DNA of 33,998 bases. It comes from Desulfobacteraceae bacterium (GTDB lineage: Bacteria > Desulfobacterota > DSM-4660 > Desulfatiglandales > Desulfatiglandaceae). The translations under genes and the position numbers were made by a program. The stretch covers positions 1-33,998 of the forward strand of contig QZIK01000088.1 of the NCBI GenBank assembly GCA_003599015.1, given 5' to 3'. Numbering within the stretch: the first letter of the stretch is position 1; the number at the start of each line of letters is the position of its first letter. The notes beneath the pieces are model-generated. The model was given only the letters and a program-made list of their open reading frames with translations, did not search any database and was not told where the DNA came from. Below are positions 7,594 through 16,183 of this stretch, piece after piece.

Positions 7594-10500
7594 CTAGTTG
7601 CTGAGAGCGTGAGGCATGGCCGCATCAATCTGGCTCAAAAGTTCTTCATCCGTAAAGTGTTTTAATGTTATTGCCCCGGTCGGACATTTTGTGTTGCAGA
7701 GGCCGTCGCCTTTGCAGAGGACGGGATTTACCCATGCCTTTCTGCCTTTTTTCGTATCAATAAACTCTATGGCGCCGTAAGTACATGCGGTTATACATGC
7801 CCCACAGGAGACACAATCGTTTTGTTTTACCTCGCAAATGGCGCCTGAGGCTGTCACCGTATCGCGCGAAAGAAGTGTCAGAACACGGCTTGCGGCTCCA
7901 TAAGCCTGGCTGATTGCCTCGGGAATATGTTTTGGATATTGAGCCATGCCGCACAGATAGACTCCATCTGTTGCAAATTCGACAGGTTTAAGTTTGGCAT
8001 GGGCTTCCTTGAAAAAACCGTCAGGGCTTAAGGTTACCTTGAACAATCCTGCTATGTCGTCGGTCCCGGTGGAGGGAATTACAGCGGCGGAAAGCACAAG
8101 CGTGTCGGCGTCTATTGCGATCCTGTCCCCCAGAATCGGATCAGCGACGTTGATCCTTAAAATACCGGCTCCGCCTTCCTCGACAGACTCCACCTGCGGT
8201 TGGTTTTCAGTGTCGTATCGGATGAACTTTACGTCTTTGTTGGAAGCCTCCCGGTAAAAATCCTCCCTGAAACCGTAGGTTCTCATGTCACGAAAAAGGA
8301 TGTAGATATCCATGTCGGGATTCTTCTCTTTGAGTTTCAAGGAATTTTTGACGGCATGGCCGCAGCATATCCGGGCGCAGTAGTTTCTGTCCTCATTTCT
8401 GCATCCCACGCACTGGATCATAACCAGGGATCTGGAGTTGATGATCCTTTCGTCTTCCTTGATTATCCGCTCCTCCAGTTCAAGCTGCGTCAACACCTTG
8501 TCGTCTTTACCGTAAAGGTATTCTTTGGGACTGTATTCCTCGGCGCCGGTTGCGAGAACCGCTGCGCCGTGTTTGATCTCCGTCACCCCTCTGTCGGATT
8601 TGACCGTAGTTATGAAATTTCCCACATAGCCTGTGACGTCAATTATGGCAGCGTCGTGATAAACGTGTATTGAAGGGTGCCTGTAAATTTCTTTTATAAG
8701 ATTTTTCAAATAAGCCTGAACGTCCATTCCCTCAAGTGTGTAATGGATTTTTCTGGCCGCTCCCCCCAGTTCCTTTTCCTTTTCCACCAGGCAGACATTG
8801 TGTCCCTGCCTGGCTATTGAGAGGGCACAGGTCATGCCTGCTACGCCTCCGCCGACTACCAGCGCCGTCTTGTTTACCGGCAGATCGAACTCCTCTAGCG
8901 GCTCCAAAAAGCAGGCCCTTGCCACAGACATTCGTACTATATCCTTGGCTTTCTCGGTTGCATCTTCCTTTTCCTTTGAATGGACCCAGGAGTCATGTTC
9001 CCTGATATTGGCCATCTCAAAGTAATACTGGTTTATACCAGCCTCCAGAAGCGTATCGCGGAAAAGAGGTTCAAGGGTCCTTGGTGAGCAGGCAGCAACC
9101 ACCACGCGGTTGAGCCCTTTTTCCTTGATTATGTCGGATATTTCCATGGCAGAATTTGTTGCGCATGAAAAAAGCTGTTCCTGGGCATGAACCACATTGG
9201 GAAGGGTCAGGGAATATTCAACCACTGAAGGTACATTTACGACGCTTCCGATGTTGGCCCCGCAGTGGCATACAAATACACCGATACGGGGCTCCTCCTG
9301 GGAGACATCCTTTTCCGGTGGATATGTCTTTTCCTTGCTCAGTTTGCCTCTCCTGTAATTGAGCAGTTCACCGCATTGGGCGCCGGCCCCGCTGGCTGTA
9401 AAAACAGATTCTGGTATATCTGTGGGTCCCTGAAAGTTTCCGCTTGCAAATATGCCGGCTCTGGTGGTTTTTACAGGATTTGAAGGAAACGCCTTGCAGA
9501 ATCCGTGTGAATTGAGCTCGATTCCGAACTTTTCTGCAAGGCTCTTCACATCAGCCGGAGGAGTAAGTCCGACGCTCAATACAACCATCTCGAATTCTTG
9601 TTCAATTACCCCTTCATCGGCATCTGCATATCTAATGAAAATGTTTTTGGTATCGGGGTCTTCCCTCACTATCGAGGCGTAGCTTCTTATGAATCTGACT
9701 CCTGGAAGTTTTTCCGCTCTCTGAAAGTATCGCTCAAAATCCTTTCCATAGGATCTTATATCGTTGTGAAATATGGTACACTCAGCATCAGAGTCATGAT
9801 CTTTGGTTAAAATAACCTGCTTCTGGGTGTATGTGCAGCATACCGCCGAGCAGTAGCTGTTATTGCCAGGGGTAACCCTCCTCGATCCGACGCATTGGAT
9901 CCAGGCGATTTTGCGGGGATGTTTTTTGTCGGAAGCTCGAAGCACCTCTCCCGTATAAGGACCTGTTGAGCTGAGAAGCCTTTCATAGTCCATGCTGGTT
10001 ACCACGTTTTTCATCCTGCCGTATCCGTATTCATCCCTTATCCTGGGATCAAACGGCTCAAGGCCGAGAGAAAGAACTATTGCCCCCACATTCAACTTTA
10101 CCTGTTCAGGCTTTTGGCTGAAATCAATTGCGTTGTTTTTGCAAACTCCCTTGCAGATCATGCATTTCTTTTCTTTGAGGTAGAGGCAGCTTTCATCAAT
10201 GTATGTCACAAGGGGAATTGCCTGAGAAAAGAAAATATGAACGGCTTTATTGTCAGATATCTCCTGGTTAAATTGATCAGGATAAAGAACAGGGCAATAC
10301 TCAACGCACGTCGTACAACCCGTGCATTTTTCCTCTATAATGTACCTTGGCTTTTTTATCAGGGTGACCTTGAAGTCTCCTTCTTCTCCTTCAATGCAGT
10401 CCACTTCAGTATAAGTCAGGACCTCTACGTTCGGATGCCGGCCGACCTCGACCAGTTTGGGCGAGAGTATTCACATGGAGCAGTCGTTTGTAGGGAAAGT

Positions 10501-10686
10501 CTTGTCGAGCTGGGCCATGTGGCCGCCGATGCTGGGGCCTTTCTCGACCAGGTAGACCTTGAACCCTGAGTTGGCAAGGTCAAGAGAGGCCTGGATGCCG
10601 CTGATTCCTCCGCCTACGACCATCACATCGCCGATGTTGCCCTCTGTAAGACTTTTACAAAGCTGTTCGATCTGTTCTTTTTCCAC
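7594..10686 (-). CDS. bamE: BamE: Sec-containing HdrA-like flavoprotein with duplicated FAD modules and multiple [4Fe-4S] clusters
   Basis: Read through the TGA at 10471-10473, the protein has 1030 residues from GTG 10686, with TGAGGG upstream. Order: an FAD Rossmann motif (GGGISG, 25-30); the HdrA signature NDCSM[11 protein letters not shown] with Sec72; a ferredoxin motif with C121, C124, C127, C131; a further Cys set at 167-182; an HdrA-type VFVCHCG segment; a second FAD motif (VVGGGVAGM, about 605-615); and two C-terminal clusters (C958-C968 and C991-C1001). Two HdrA-like halves in one chain suggest a bifurcating flavin unit inside the Bam complex. The gene lies 31 nt after bamD. The GTG at 10404 is not a credible start because it lacks the FAD site. 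Confidence 0.92.
10438..10455 (-). promoter_or_regulatory. Candidate bacterial SECIS hairpin of bamE
   Basis: Starting 15 nt after the UGA, CUGGUCG pairs with CGGCCGG through 7 consecutive pairs (two of them G-U), closed by the tetraloop AGGU. A GGU in the apical loop is also the key feature of the E. coli fdhF SECIS. Folded by eye only. Confidence 0.65.
10471..10473 (-). other. UGA read as selenocysteine, codon 72 of bamE
   Basis: The TGA lies exactly at the Cys/Sec position of the HdrA motif NDCSM-x-ILSPKLVE. Sec at this place is established for HdrA of some methanogens. The flanking frame is intact for hundreds of codons on the downstream side. Confidence 0.92.
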
Positions 10687-10717
10687 TTCGCTGTTCCCTC
10701 ATCAGGTTTTTCGATAC

Positions 10718-11869
10718 CTAAATCAATTCCTCAAAAATTTCCGTGAGCTCTTTAATCTCTATCCTATCGCTAAGATCCAGCGTCAGTCTGCTGTCCTCAA
10801 AGTTGGTGATGCAATATGGACACGAGGTAGCCAACACCTCGGCTCCGGTTCCGATCGCCTGTTCCAATCTGAGGTCGGAAAATCTTTCACCCTTGGGTGT
10901 TTCCATCCAGATGCGACCCCCTCCACCTCCGCAGCAGAGGCTGTCTGCGCGGGAATCAGGCATTTCTTTTAGCTCCAGGCCGGGAGCCTTTTTAAGAAGT
11001 TCTCTTGGTTCATCGTATATGCCGTTATGTCTTCCAAGGTAACAGGGGTCATGATAAGTAACCTTTTTATTATATTCCTTGTTAATTTTAATCTTTCCAT
11101 TATTGATTAGGCTGAGTATATATTGAGAAGTATGAATGACCTCAAAGTGTACCATAAATTCAGGGTACTCATTTTTAAAGGTATGGTAGCAATGGGGAGA
11201 AGAGACAAGCACCTTTTTTACTCCATTGTCAATAAAAGTCTTGATGTTTTCCCTTGCCAGGCGTTTAAACAGTTCCTCGTCACCTGTCTTGCGGATGCTT
11301 TCCCCGCAGCAGTTTTCTTTTGAGCCGAGTATGCCGAAATCTACCCCTGCCAGGTTGAGTATATTGGCGGTGGCCCTGGCTGCCTTCTTTAGTCTCGGAT
11401 CATAGCTGAGATAGCAACCGGGGAAATATAGAATCTCCGTGCCTTCGGTAAATGGTTTGACTGAAATTCCTTCTGCCCAGTTCGCTCTTTTTTTACGCTC
11501 TTCGTTCAAGGGGTTGCCTTCACCCACCAGACTTGCGCTTATGGTGCGGACAGGCTTTACAGGAGGAGGAAACACGCCGTATTCTGTTGCGATCCTGCGA
11601 AGGGCTACTCCTGATTCTATCTGTTTGACGTCTCTGGGGCACTGCTGAGGGCATCGCCCGCAGGTGGTGCAACGCCATATGTCTTCGCTTTCAATCTCGG
11701 TCAAACCGAACGTAGCCTGCCGGACTATCTTGCGCATACTGAATTTTCTGACCCTGTTCCAGGGGCAGACGGCATCGCATAGTCCGCATTGATAGCATCT
11801 TTTGAATGCATCACCACCGTTGGCCTTTATGACATCTATTATCTCTTTGTAAGGGGCTACAGTTTCCAC
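10718..11869 (-). CDS. bamD: BamD: HdrD/GlpC-like iron-sulfur protein with CCG domains
   Basis: The 383-residue protein starts with an HdrC-like two-cluster domain (C25-C28-C31-C35 and C67-C70-C73-C77). A CCG-type HdrB/HdrD region follows, with FPGCYLSYDP, ENCCGES, SSPHCYHTF, HDPCYLGRH and SLCCGGGGG. In heterodisulfide reductases such CCG motifs hold a non-cubane cluster; in Bam complexes this subunit is an electron-transfer partner of BamE. The start is GTG at 11869, with GAGG about 14 nt upstream, so the start is less certain than the identity. It sits 36 nt after bamC and 31 nt before bamE in the operon. Confidence 0.88.
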   Translation of the reverse strand: METVAPYKEIIDVIKANGGDAFKRCYQCGLCDAVCPWNRVRKFSMRKIVRQATFGLTEIESEDIWRCTTCGRCPQQCPRDVKQIESGVALRRIATEYGVFPPPVKPVRTISASLVGEGNPLNEERKKRANWAEGISVKPFTEGTEILYFPGCYLSYDPRLKKAARATANILNLAGVDFGILGSKENCCGESIRKTGDEELFKRLARENIKTFIDNGVKKVLVSSPHCYHTFKNEYPEFMVHFEVIHTSQYILSLINNGKIKINKEYNKKVTYHDPCYLGRHNGIYDEPRELLKKAPGLELKEMPDSRADSLCCGGGGGRIWMETPKGERFSDLRLEQAIGTGAEVLATSCPYCITNFEDSRLTLDLSDRIEIKELTEIFEELI

Positions 11870-11905
11870 AGTCTTTTCTGATCCTCTTCTATGGTAGTTA
11901 AGGTG

Positions 11906-12448
11906 TTAGCCCTTCTTTGACATGCGAGCAACGGTATCCATTACCTTGTCGAGTCCATATTTGTTGACAAGGGTCTCCAACCCCACTTCCATCTCACCCG
12001 GAGGTGCTTCTTCCTCTATATCCTCTTCCCTTTCTTCGTATATAAGGGCGTCATTGAGGCACCACTGAACACACATGGGCTCTTTTAAGGATGGATCGCT
12101 TTCACACATGTCGCACTTGAGGGGGAGGCCTGAGTCCGGTTCCTTAAAGGCATCCCTGGAAGGGCAGGATGCTCTGCAGAAGGCACACTCTTCGTATTCC
12201 TTTCCATCAATCACGTACTTGTCTCTTCCCATGCACTCGGCTGGGGTATACTCGCCCGCGTATACAGGTACATATATGTCTTTTAGCGGATCGCGAACAA
12301 CTCGGATACGGGACCTCGCCGGATTATTGCTGCTGTATTTGGGCGCAGCGTGAAAGGCGGAGCAGATTACCTCGCATGCCCGGCAACCGTTACATTTATC
12401 AACGTCAACTTTAATGGTTTTAACTATTTTCTTTTTTTTCTCACCCAT
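11906..12448 (-). CDS. bamC: BamC: multi-[4Fe-4S] ferredoxin subunit of the BamBC ring-reducing unit
   Basis: This is a Cys-rich protein of about 180 residues related to the electron-transfer subunits of DMSO-reductase-type and AOR-type enzymes. The first motif is CNGCRACEVIC (C19-C29), followed by further Cys groups (EECAFCRASCP, KCDMCES, MCVQWC), enough for about three [4Fe-4S] clusters. The C-terminus is acidic. I chose ATG 12448, which has AAGAGGTGG about 8 nt upstream, rather than a GTG 12 nt before it. The stop of bamB is only 21 nt upstream. In Geobacter BamC forms a tight complex with BamB and supplies its electrons. Confidence 0.9.
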   Translation of the reverse strand: MGEKKKKIVKTIKVDVDKCNGCRACEVICSAFHAAPKYSSNNPARSRIRVVRDPLKDIYVPVYAGEYTPAECMGRDKYVIDGKEYEECAFCRASCPSRDAFKEPDSGLPLKCDMCESDPSLKEPMCVQWCLNDALIYEEREEDIEEEAPPGEMEVGLETLVNKYGLDKVMDTVARMSKKG

Positions 12449-12469
12449 GACGGTTACCACCTCTTAACT

Positions 12470-14476
12470 TTATTTCTTCTCAGTTTCCGCCGAAGTCTCC
12501 TGGGAGGCTGTCTCCTGGTTCTCAGACAAAATGCCCCTCTGCTTAAAGTCTTCGCTTACATAATCCAGCCCCAGTTGATGTAAGGATTCCTTTGTGGGAA
12601 TTCCCTGGTTGTTCCATCCCTTGAATTTGTAATACTCATCAAGGAGCTTGGTCTCAAGCTCGGGAAATCTATTTTTCCAATGGTCCTCGGGTGGCTTTTC
12701 ATCTTTTCTGCGCAGGCCTCTTCTCACGTTAAGAGCTCTAAGAAGAGTTCTGTTCCTGTTTGCTGTTCGCGTTAGGCCTTCTTCATCCATGTCAATCCCT
12801 GTGGCCAGCGAAATCATTGTCGGGAAATTGTGGATATGATATGGAGGCTTGAGCGGAAAGGAGGAAAGCCCGGCGCATAGTCCCAGTGCGTCGTCAATGT
12901 AGTGCATCCGCTCCTGCCAATCAACTATTTCACAGGTGGCTTCAATGGACGGATAAAACGGAATGGATTTTTCTCCCCGCAGTTCCCAGTCCAGGAAATA
13001 CTGCTTGAACCTTTCGTTTGGTACTTGAATCCAGTCCTTGACAAAGGCTTCTCTCTCTTCCCTTGTGGGAAAAGGCGCCTGGGGGAACTGCCCCTCGATC
13101 TGAGTGATGTTTATTTTCTCGCCTGTGCAATACATGAGAAAGTAAATGGGGTTAAGCATTCCCAGCTTGAGAGGAAGCTGCTCGTGCCTTTTTATGTTGT
13201 TGTGTGCGTATTTTTCGGCTCCCTTGCCGATCTTTTCTGCCGCCCAGTGAGTACCGTTTGCCAGCACATCCCCTATGCCTTCGCGCCTGACAATCCTGTC
13301 TAGCAGCCAGAAAAATCTTCCTTCATTTTCGGAAGGCATACCCTGCATGTCCTGATCCGTAAGGATTCCGGCCTCGTAAAGCTCAAGGGCAAAAGCCATA
13401 ACCTGCGGTGTTGAGAATGCATCCACGCCATATTCAGTTGCACGCTGGGCGATTCTCAGTCCGAAATCCAGGTCAGACATGGCTGCCATTGTATAGGTAA
13501 GTTTAGAGAAACACTTCATCATGTAAGTGGGAAGGCCTGGCACTGAAATGGTTCCGCCGCATTTCATGGGACAGTTGTAACAGCTTATAAGCCTCGTCCG
13601 CATGCTTTCCATCGTGTGGGTCCACTGTTTGGCAATTTCCTCGTTCCAGAAATTTTTTCTCCGGTGGCGGGCATTTCCCCAGGCAAAATTCTCCGTGTGC
13701 CATTTCTCGTCGTGAACCGCCATCTCCTGCGGTGATCCAAGCCCAGCAAGTATTGGCATGACGCCCGGAATCGGATTTGAGGCACGATGTTTAATGTATT
13801 TTAAAATATCATTGCAGAAATTTATGAATTCAGCCGGTCTGGCTATGTTCAGGTCCTTTGTGCCTCTGACGGCTATGGCCTTGAGCCCCTTGTCTCCCAT
13901 TACGGCGCCTATGCCGGCCCTGCTGGCGCTAGATCTGCCCTGCTCGATAGAGGCGAAATAAACCCTGTTTTCCCCTGCCAGACCTATTGATGAAACCTGT
14001 GCTTTGGGCTCTTTCAATTCATGTTTTATGATTTCTGAGGTTTCAATGGCGCCTTTACCTCTAAGGTGGGAGGCATCGCGGATCTCCACCTTGTCATTAT
14101 TTATCCACAGATACACCAAATCAGGAGATTTGCCGCGAATGATCACCTTGTCATAGCCTGCGTACTTCAATTCCGGCGCCCAAAATCCTCCCATCATTGA
14201 ATAGGCCATCAGCAGGGTCTGGGGGGAGATGGTGGAAACAATAGTGCGATTACATCCGGGCGCTGGTGTTCCGCATAGAAGACCTGTACCGAATATCAGA
14301 AGATTATCCGGAGAAAACGGTTCAGTCTCAGGAGGAACCCTGTCCCATAGTATCTTGGCATTAGTGCCGAGCCCCCCCAGATGAAGTTCGGTTAACCTTG
14401 GATCGGTTTCCACCCTTTCAATGCTTCCCCGGGACAGATCAACTTCCAGATTATACCCTGTCTCTGCGTATCTCAT
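12470..14476 (-). CDS. bamB: BamB: tungsten-dependent active-site subunit of class II benzoyl-CoA reductase (AOR family)
   Basis: The 668-residue protein belongs to the aldehyde:ferredoxin oxidoreductase family and closely resembles Geobacter metallireducens BamB as I recall it. Key residues fall at the same numbers: E251, E257 and H260 in the active site, C322 as tungsten ligand, and C299, C302, C306 and C534 as [4Fe-4S] ligands. The N-terminal MRYAETGYNLEVDLSRG starts the AOR domain, so ATG 14476 with AAGGGG upstream is well supported. The enzyme reduces the benzoyl-CoA ring to a cyclic diene without ATP hydrolysis in obligate anaerobes. The C-terminal 15 or so residues (QETASQETSAETEKK) are a low-complexity tail. 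It leads the bam operon. A closely related aryl-CoA substrate cannot be excluded. Confidence 0.94.
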   Translation of the reverse strand: MRYAETGYNLEVDLSRGSIERVETDPRLTELHLGGLGTNAKILWDRVPPETEPFSPDNLLIFGTGLLCGTPAPGCNRTIVSTISPQTLLMAYSMMGGFWAPELKYAGYDKVIIRGKSPDLVYLWINNDKVEIRDASHLRGKGAIETSEIIKHELKEPKAQVSSIGLAGENRVYFASIEQGRSSASRAGIGAVMGDKGLKAIAVRGTKDLNIARPAEFINFCNDILKYIKHRASNPIPGVMPILAGLGSPQEMAVHDEKWHTENFAWGNARHRRKNFWNEEIAKQWTHTMESMRTRLISCYNCPMKCGGTISVPGLPTYMMKCFSKLTYTMAAMSDLDFGLRIAQRATEYGVDAFSTPQVMAFALELYEAGILTDQDMQGMPSENEGRFFWLLDRIVRREGIGDVLANGTHWAAEKIGKGAEKYAHNNIKRHEQLPLKLGMLNPIYFLMYCTGEKINITQIEGQFPQAPFPTREEREAFVKDWIQVPNERFKQYFLDWELRGEKSIPFYPSIEATCEIVDWQERMHYIDDALGLCAGLSSFPLKPPYHIHNFPTMISLATGIDMDEEGLTRTANRNRTLLRALNVRRGLRRKDEKPPEDHWKNRFPELETKLLDEYYKFKGWNNQGIPTKESLHQLGLDYVSEDFKQRGILSENQETASQETSAETEKK

Positions 14477-14535
14477 TTTTTCTTACCCCTTACACTGAAC
14501 TTGCAAAGTGTTAGTCAGCTCATTCTTGAAAAATC

Positions 14536-14541
14536 ATTATA
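14536..14541 (-). promoter_or_regulatory. bamB: Possible -10 element of the bamB operon
   Basis: The 123-bp gap before bamB holds a perfect TATAAT on the minus strand, about 60 nt from the start codon. The -35 region (around ATTAAG) is poor, which would suit activator-dependent expression. A short ACACT/AGTGT inverted repeat lies between it and the ribosome site. No clear sigma54 -24/-12 pair is seen. Confidence 0.4.
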
Positions 14542-14599
14542 GGCGGAGCTGCAATATCCTTAATAAATTAATCTTTTGAAATCCCAAGCCTTACCTTAA

Positions 14600-15055
14600 T
14601 CAAGTTCTGACAAGTTCTTTCCTCAAATTGATGAAGCTGCTACGATCAAAGCCTAGGGTCTTAAAAAAGGACAGCAGATCAGCCGAATCCCATCTTACGG
14701 AAGTAAATATGTATCTTATGCCATTCTTCTCATAGAAAGAGAGTATCTCCTGGGCAAGTCTTTTTCCTATGCCCTGGCCCATCCATCTGGGATCTACTCC
14801 CAGCGTTGCAATCCAAGCGCTTTTTTCAAGTCCGTATCCGCCATAGACGATATAGCTGATCATGAAACCGGCCACCTTGCCTTCCATTTCGGCAACAAAG
14901 CTGGCACTTTCGCCGCGCTGGAGCTGCTTTTCTATGATACGCCTGAAGTCCGTGGTGGAAGGCTCTTTGGTTATGGAGGCCTGAATACGATTAATTTCCT
15001 GTGTGTCTTCAAGTCGTATGGGCCTTATTATGAGATTGGCGAGTGAATCGTTCAT
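14600..15055 (-). CDS. GNAT family N-acetyltransferase
   Basis: This 151-residue single-domain protein has a typical GNAT acetyl-CoA loop at about 87-100 (VDPRWMGQGIGKRL), preceded by the central beta strands (SFVAEMEGKVAGFMISY). It resembles RimI-like enzymes that acetylate protein or small-molecule amines; the substrate cannot be read from sequence. The ATG at 15055 has AGGGAAAAG just upstream. It follows the DUF2080-like gene by 17 nt and precedes bamB by 123 nt on the same strand, so it could be co-transcribed into the bam operon. Lysine acetylation regulates CoA ligases in aromatic degraders, but a link here is only speculation. Confidence 0.8.
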   Translation of the reverse strand: MNDSLANLIIRPIRLEDTQEINRIQASITKEPSTTDFRRIIEKQLQRGESASFVAEMEGKVAGFMISYIVYGGYGLEKSAWIATLGVDPRWMGQGIGKRLAQEILSFYEKNGIRYIFTSVRWDSADLLSFFKTLGFDRSSFINLRKELVRT

Positions 15056-15072
15056 CTTTTCCCTGAAAGGTC

Positions 15073-15261
15073 TTAGTCTATCCTGATGATCTTGACTAGA
15101 GAGCCAACCCAGTCGGGAGGGAGGTAGACCCTGCCGCTGTTTCCACTGAGTTTGACGGTCTTCTCGACCATCTCTTCTCCGTAAACCTCGAATTTAACCT
15201 TTCCTTTACCCTCGCTGGGGGCTGTTTGAACGGAGTCCTTAGATTTTTTGTCGTTGGACAT
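15073..15261 (-). CDS. Small DUF2080-like protein
   Basis: From ATG 15261 the product has 62 residues: a charged N-terminus (MSNDKKSKDS), then a compact domain containing VEKTVKLSGNSGRVYLPPDW. That motif recalls the DUF2080 family, called transposon-encoded in databases, with an AbrB-like SGNSGRVYLP core. The frame stays open upstream to 15354, but that part is hydrophobic, has no ribosome site and does not look like the family. No good ribosome site precedes 15261 either, so the start is uncertain. It lies 17 nt before the GNAT gene. No transposase is nearby. Function unknown; a small DNA-binding or antitoxin-like role is possible from the fold alone. Confidence 0.6.
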   Translation of the reverse strand: MSNDKKSKDSVQTAPSEGKGKVKFEVYGEEMVEKTVKLSGNSGRVYLPPDWVGSLVKIIRID

Positions 15262-15366
15262 ATCAGTAAGCATCGTAAGCAGGCTAAGACCAATGATTAG
15301 TACAATATGTTGACTCTTAAGTAATAAATCCAATGAGCCAAGAGCTGTCATCAACTTATTGGTTAC

Positions 15367-15395
15367 ATTCTAGCTACATCATAACTATGTGTCAA
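15367..15395 (-). promoter_or_regulatory. Sigma70-type promoter for the DUF2080-GNAT genes
   Basis: On the minus strand TTGACA (15395-15390) is followed after exactly 17 nt by TAGAAT (15372-15367). Transcription would start near 15360, giving a leader of about 100 nt to ATG 15261. Read-through could also reach bamB. Confidence 0.65.
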
Positions 15396-15481
15396 GAAAA
15401 AATGTCATATCCATCAAGCTTTACCTTCAGGGGGGAAACCTGATAAGGTGTCCGAGAATTGAGTTTTCATGGAGGGAGCCC

Positions 15482-16174
15482 ATGAATGATGAGCTTTCGA
15501 TCTACCTGACGGCCACATCCATCATAGATTCGGATCATCCTGAGATAGGCAGATTTGCAGAATCCGTTGTTGATGGTCTGAATGATCCGGTGGAAATGGC
15601 GGTGGCACTTTATTATGCGGTGCGCGACGGCATAAGATATGATCCTTACTGTCCTTTTTACAGGGCCGACCATTACAGGGCAAGCTCTGTGCTCAAAAGC
15701 GGAAGGGGCTATTGTGTGAGCAAGGCTTCTGTGCTGTGTGCAGCGGCAAGGGCCTGCGGAATACCAACCCGACTGGGCTTTGCCGATGTAAGAAATCATC
15801 TCTCCACAAGACAGCTGCGGCAATATATGGGAACCGATCTTTTCGTGTATCACGGCTTCAACGAGCTGTTTCTTGTCGGCAAGTGGGTAAAGGCCACTCC
15901 TGCCTTTAACAAGGAGCTTTGCCTGCGCCACAGGGTTTTACCTCTTGAGTTCAACGGCCGTGAGGACTCCCTGTTCCATGCATTTAATTTGGATTCCCTG
16001 CAATTCATGGAATACGTTCGGTACCACGGCGTGTTTGCTGATGTTCCGGTTTCTTCCATAGTTCAGGCCTGGAGAGAGGCCTACGGTGAACGTGTGGACA
16101 ACTGGATCAACTCCTTTGAAACGATCGGAGCGGCACCGGGACGCGATTTTCATGAAGAAGATATCCTGACATGA
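15482..16174 (+). CDS. Transglutaminase-like (papain-fold) domain protein
   Basis: From ATG 15482, preceded by GGAGGGAGCCC, the protein has 230 residues. A transglutaminase-like core is visible: the Cys motif GRGYCVSKAS (C78) on a helix, then YHGFNELFLVGKWVK with H124, then ATPAFN (138-143). In many family members the third segment reads DPTFN with a catalytic Asp; here Ala and Thr fill that spot, so activity may rely on another residue. Such proteins include peptidases and amidases. There is no signal peptide or membrane segment, so it is probably cytoplasmic. A longer frame to 15389 exists but lacks a ribosome site. It converges with the methyltransferase gene, leaving 9 nt. Confidence 0.75.
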   Translation: MNDELSIYLTATSIIDSDHPEIGRFAESVVDGLNDPVEMAVALYYAVRDGIRYDPYCPFYRADHYRASSVLKSGRGYCVSKASVLCAAARACGIPTRLGFADVRNHLSTRQLRQYMGTDLFVYHGFNELFLVGKWVKATPAFNKELCLRHRVLPLEFNGREDSLFHAFNLDSLQFMEYVRYHGVFADVPVSSIVQAWREAYGERVDNWINSFETIGAAPGRDFHEEDILT

Positions 16175-16183
16175 GGAGAAGAT

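Noticed and set aside
8200-8673. 157-residue plus-strand ORF inside bamE
   Set aside because: It is a shadow of the bamE reading frame with no ribosome site and no family resemblance.
7415-10686. bamE and bamF as pseudogenes or sequencing errors
   Set aside because: Both are interrupted only by TGA, never TAA or TAG, with no frameshift, exactly at Cys/Sec positions of families known to use Sec, and each has a nearby hairpin.
12470-14476. Aldehyde:ferredoxin oxidoreductase of general metabolism
   Set aside because: The gene order B-C-D-E-F-G-H-I and the BamB-specific residues E251, E257, H260 and C322 point to class II benzoyl-CoA reductase.
15073-15261. Transposon or IS remnant because DUF2080 is called transposon-encoded
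   Set aside because: No transposase, terminal repeats or target duplications are visible around it.
15262-15354. Membrane-anchored N-terminal extension of the DUF2080-like protein
   Set aside because: The hydrophobic stretch has no ribosome site and its TTG/ATG start lies only about 6-9 nt from the predicted transcript start; family members are short soluble proteins.
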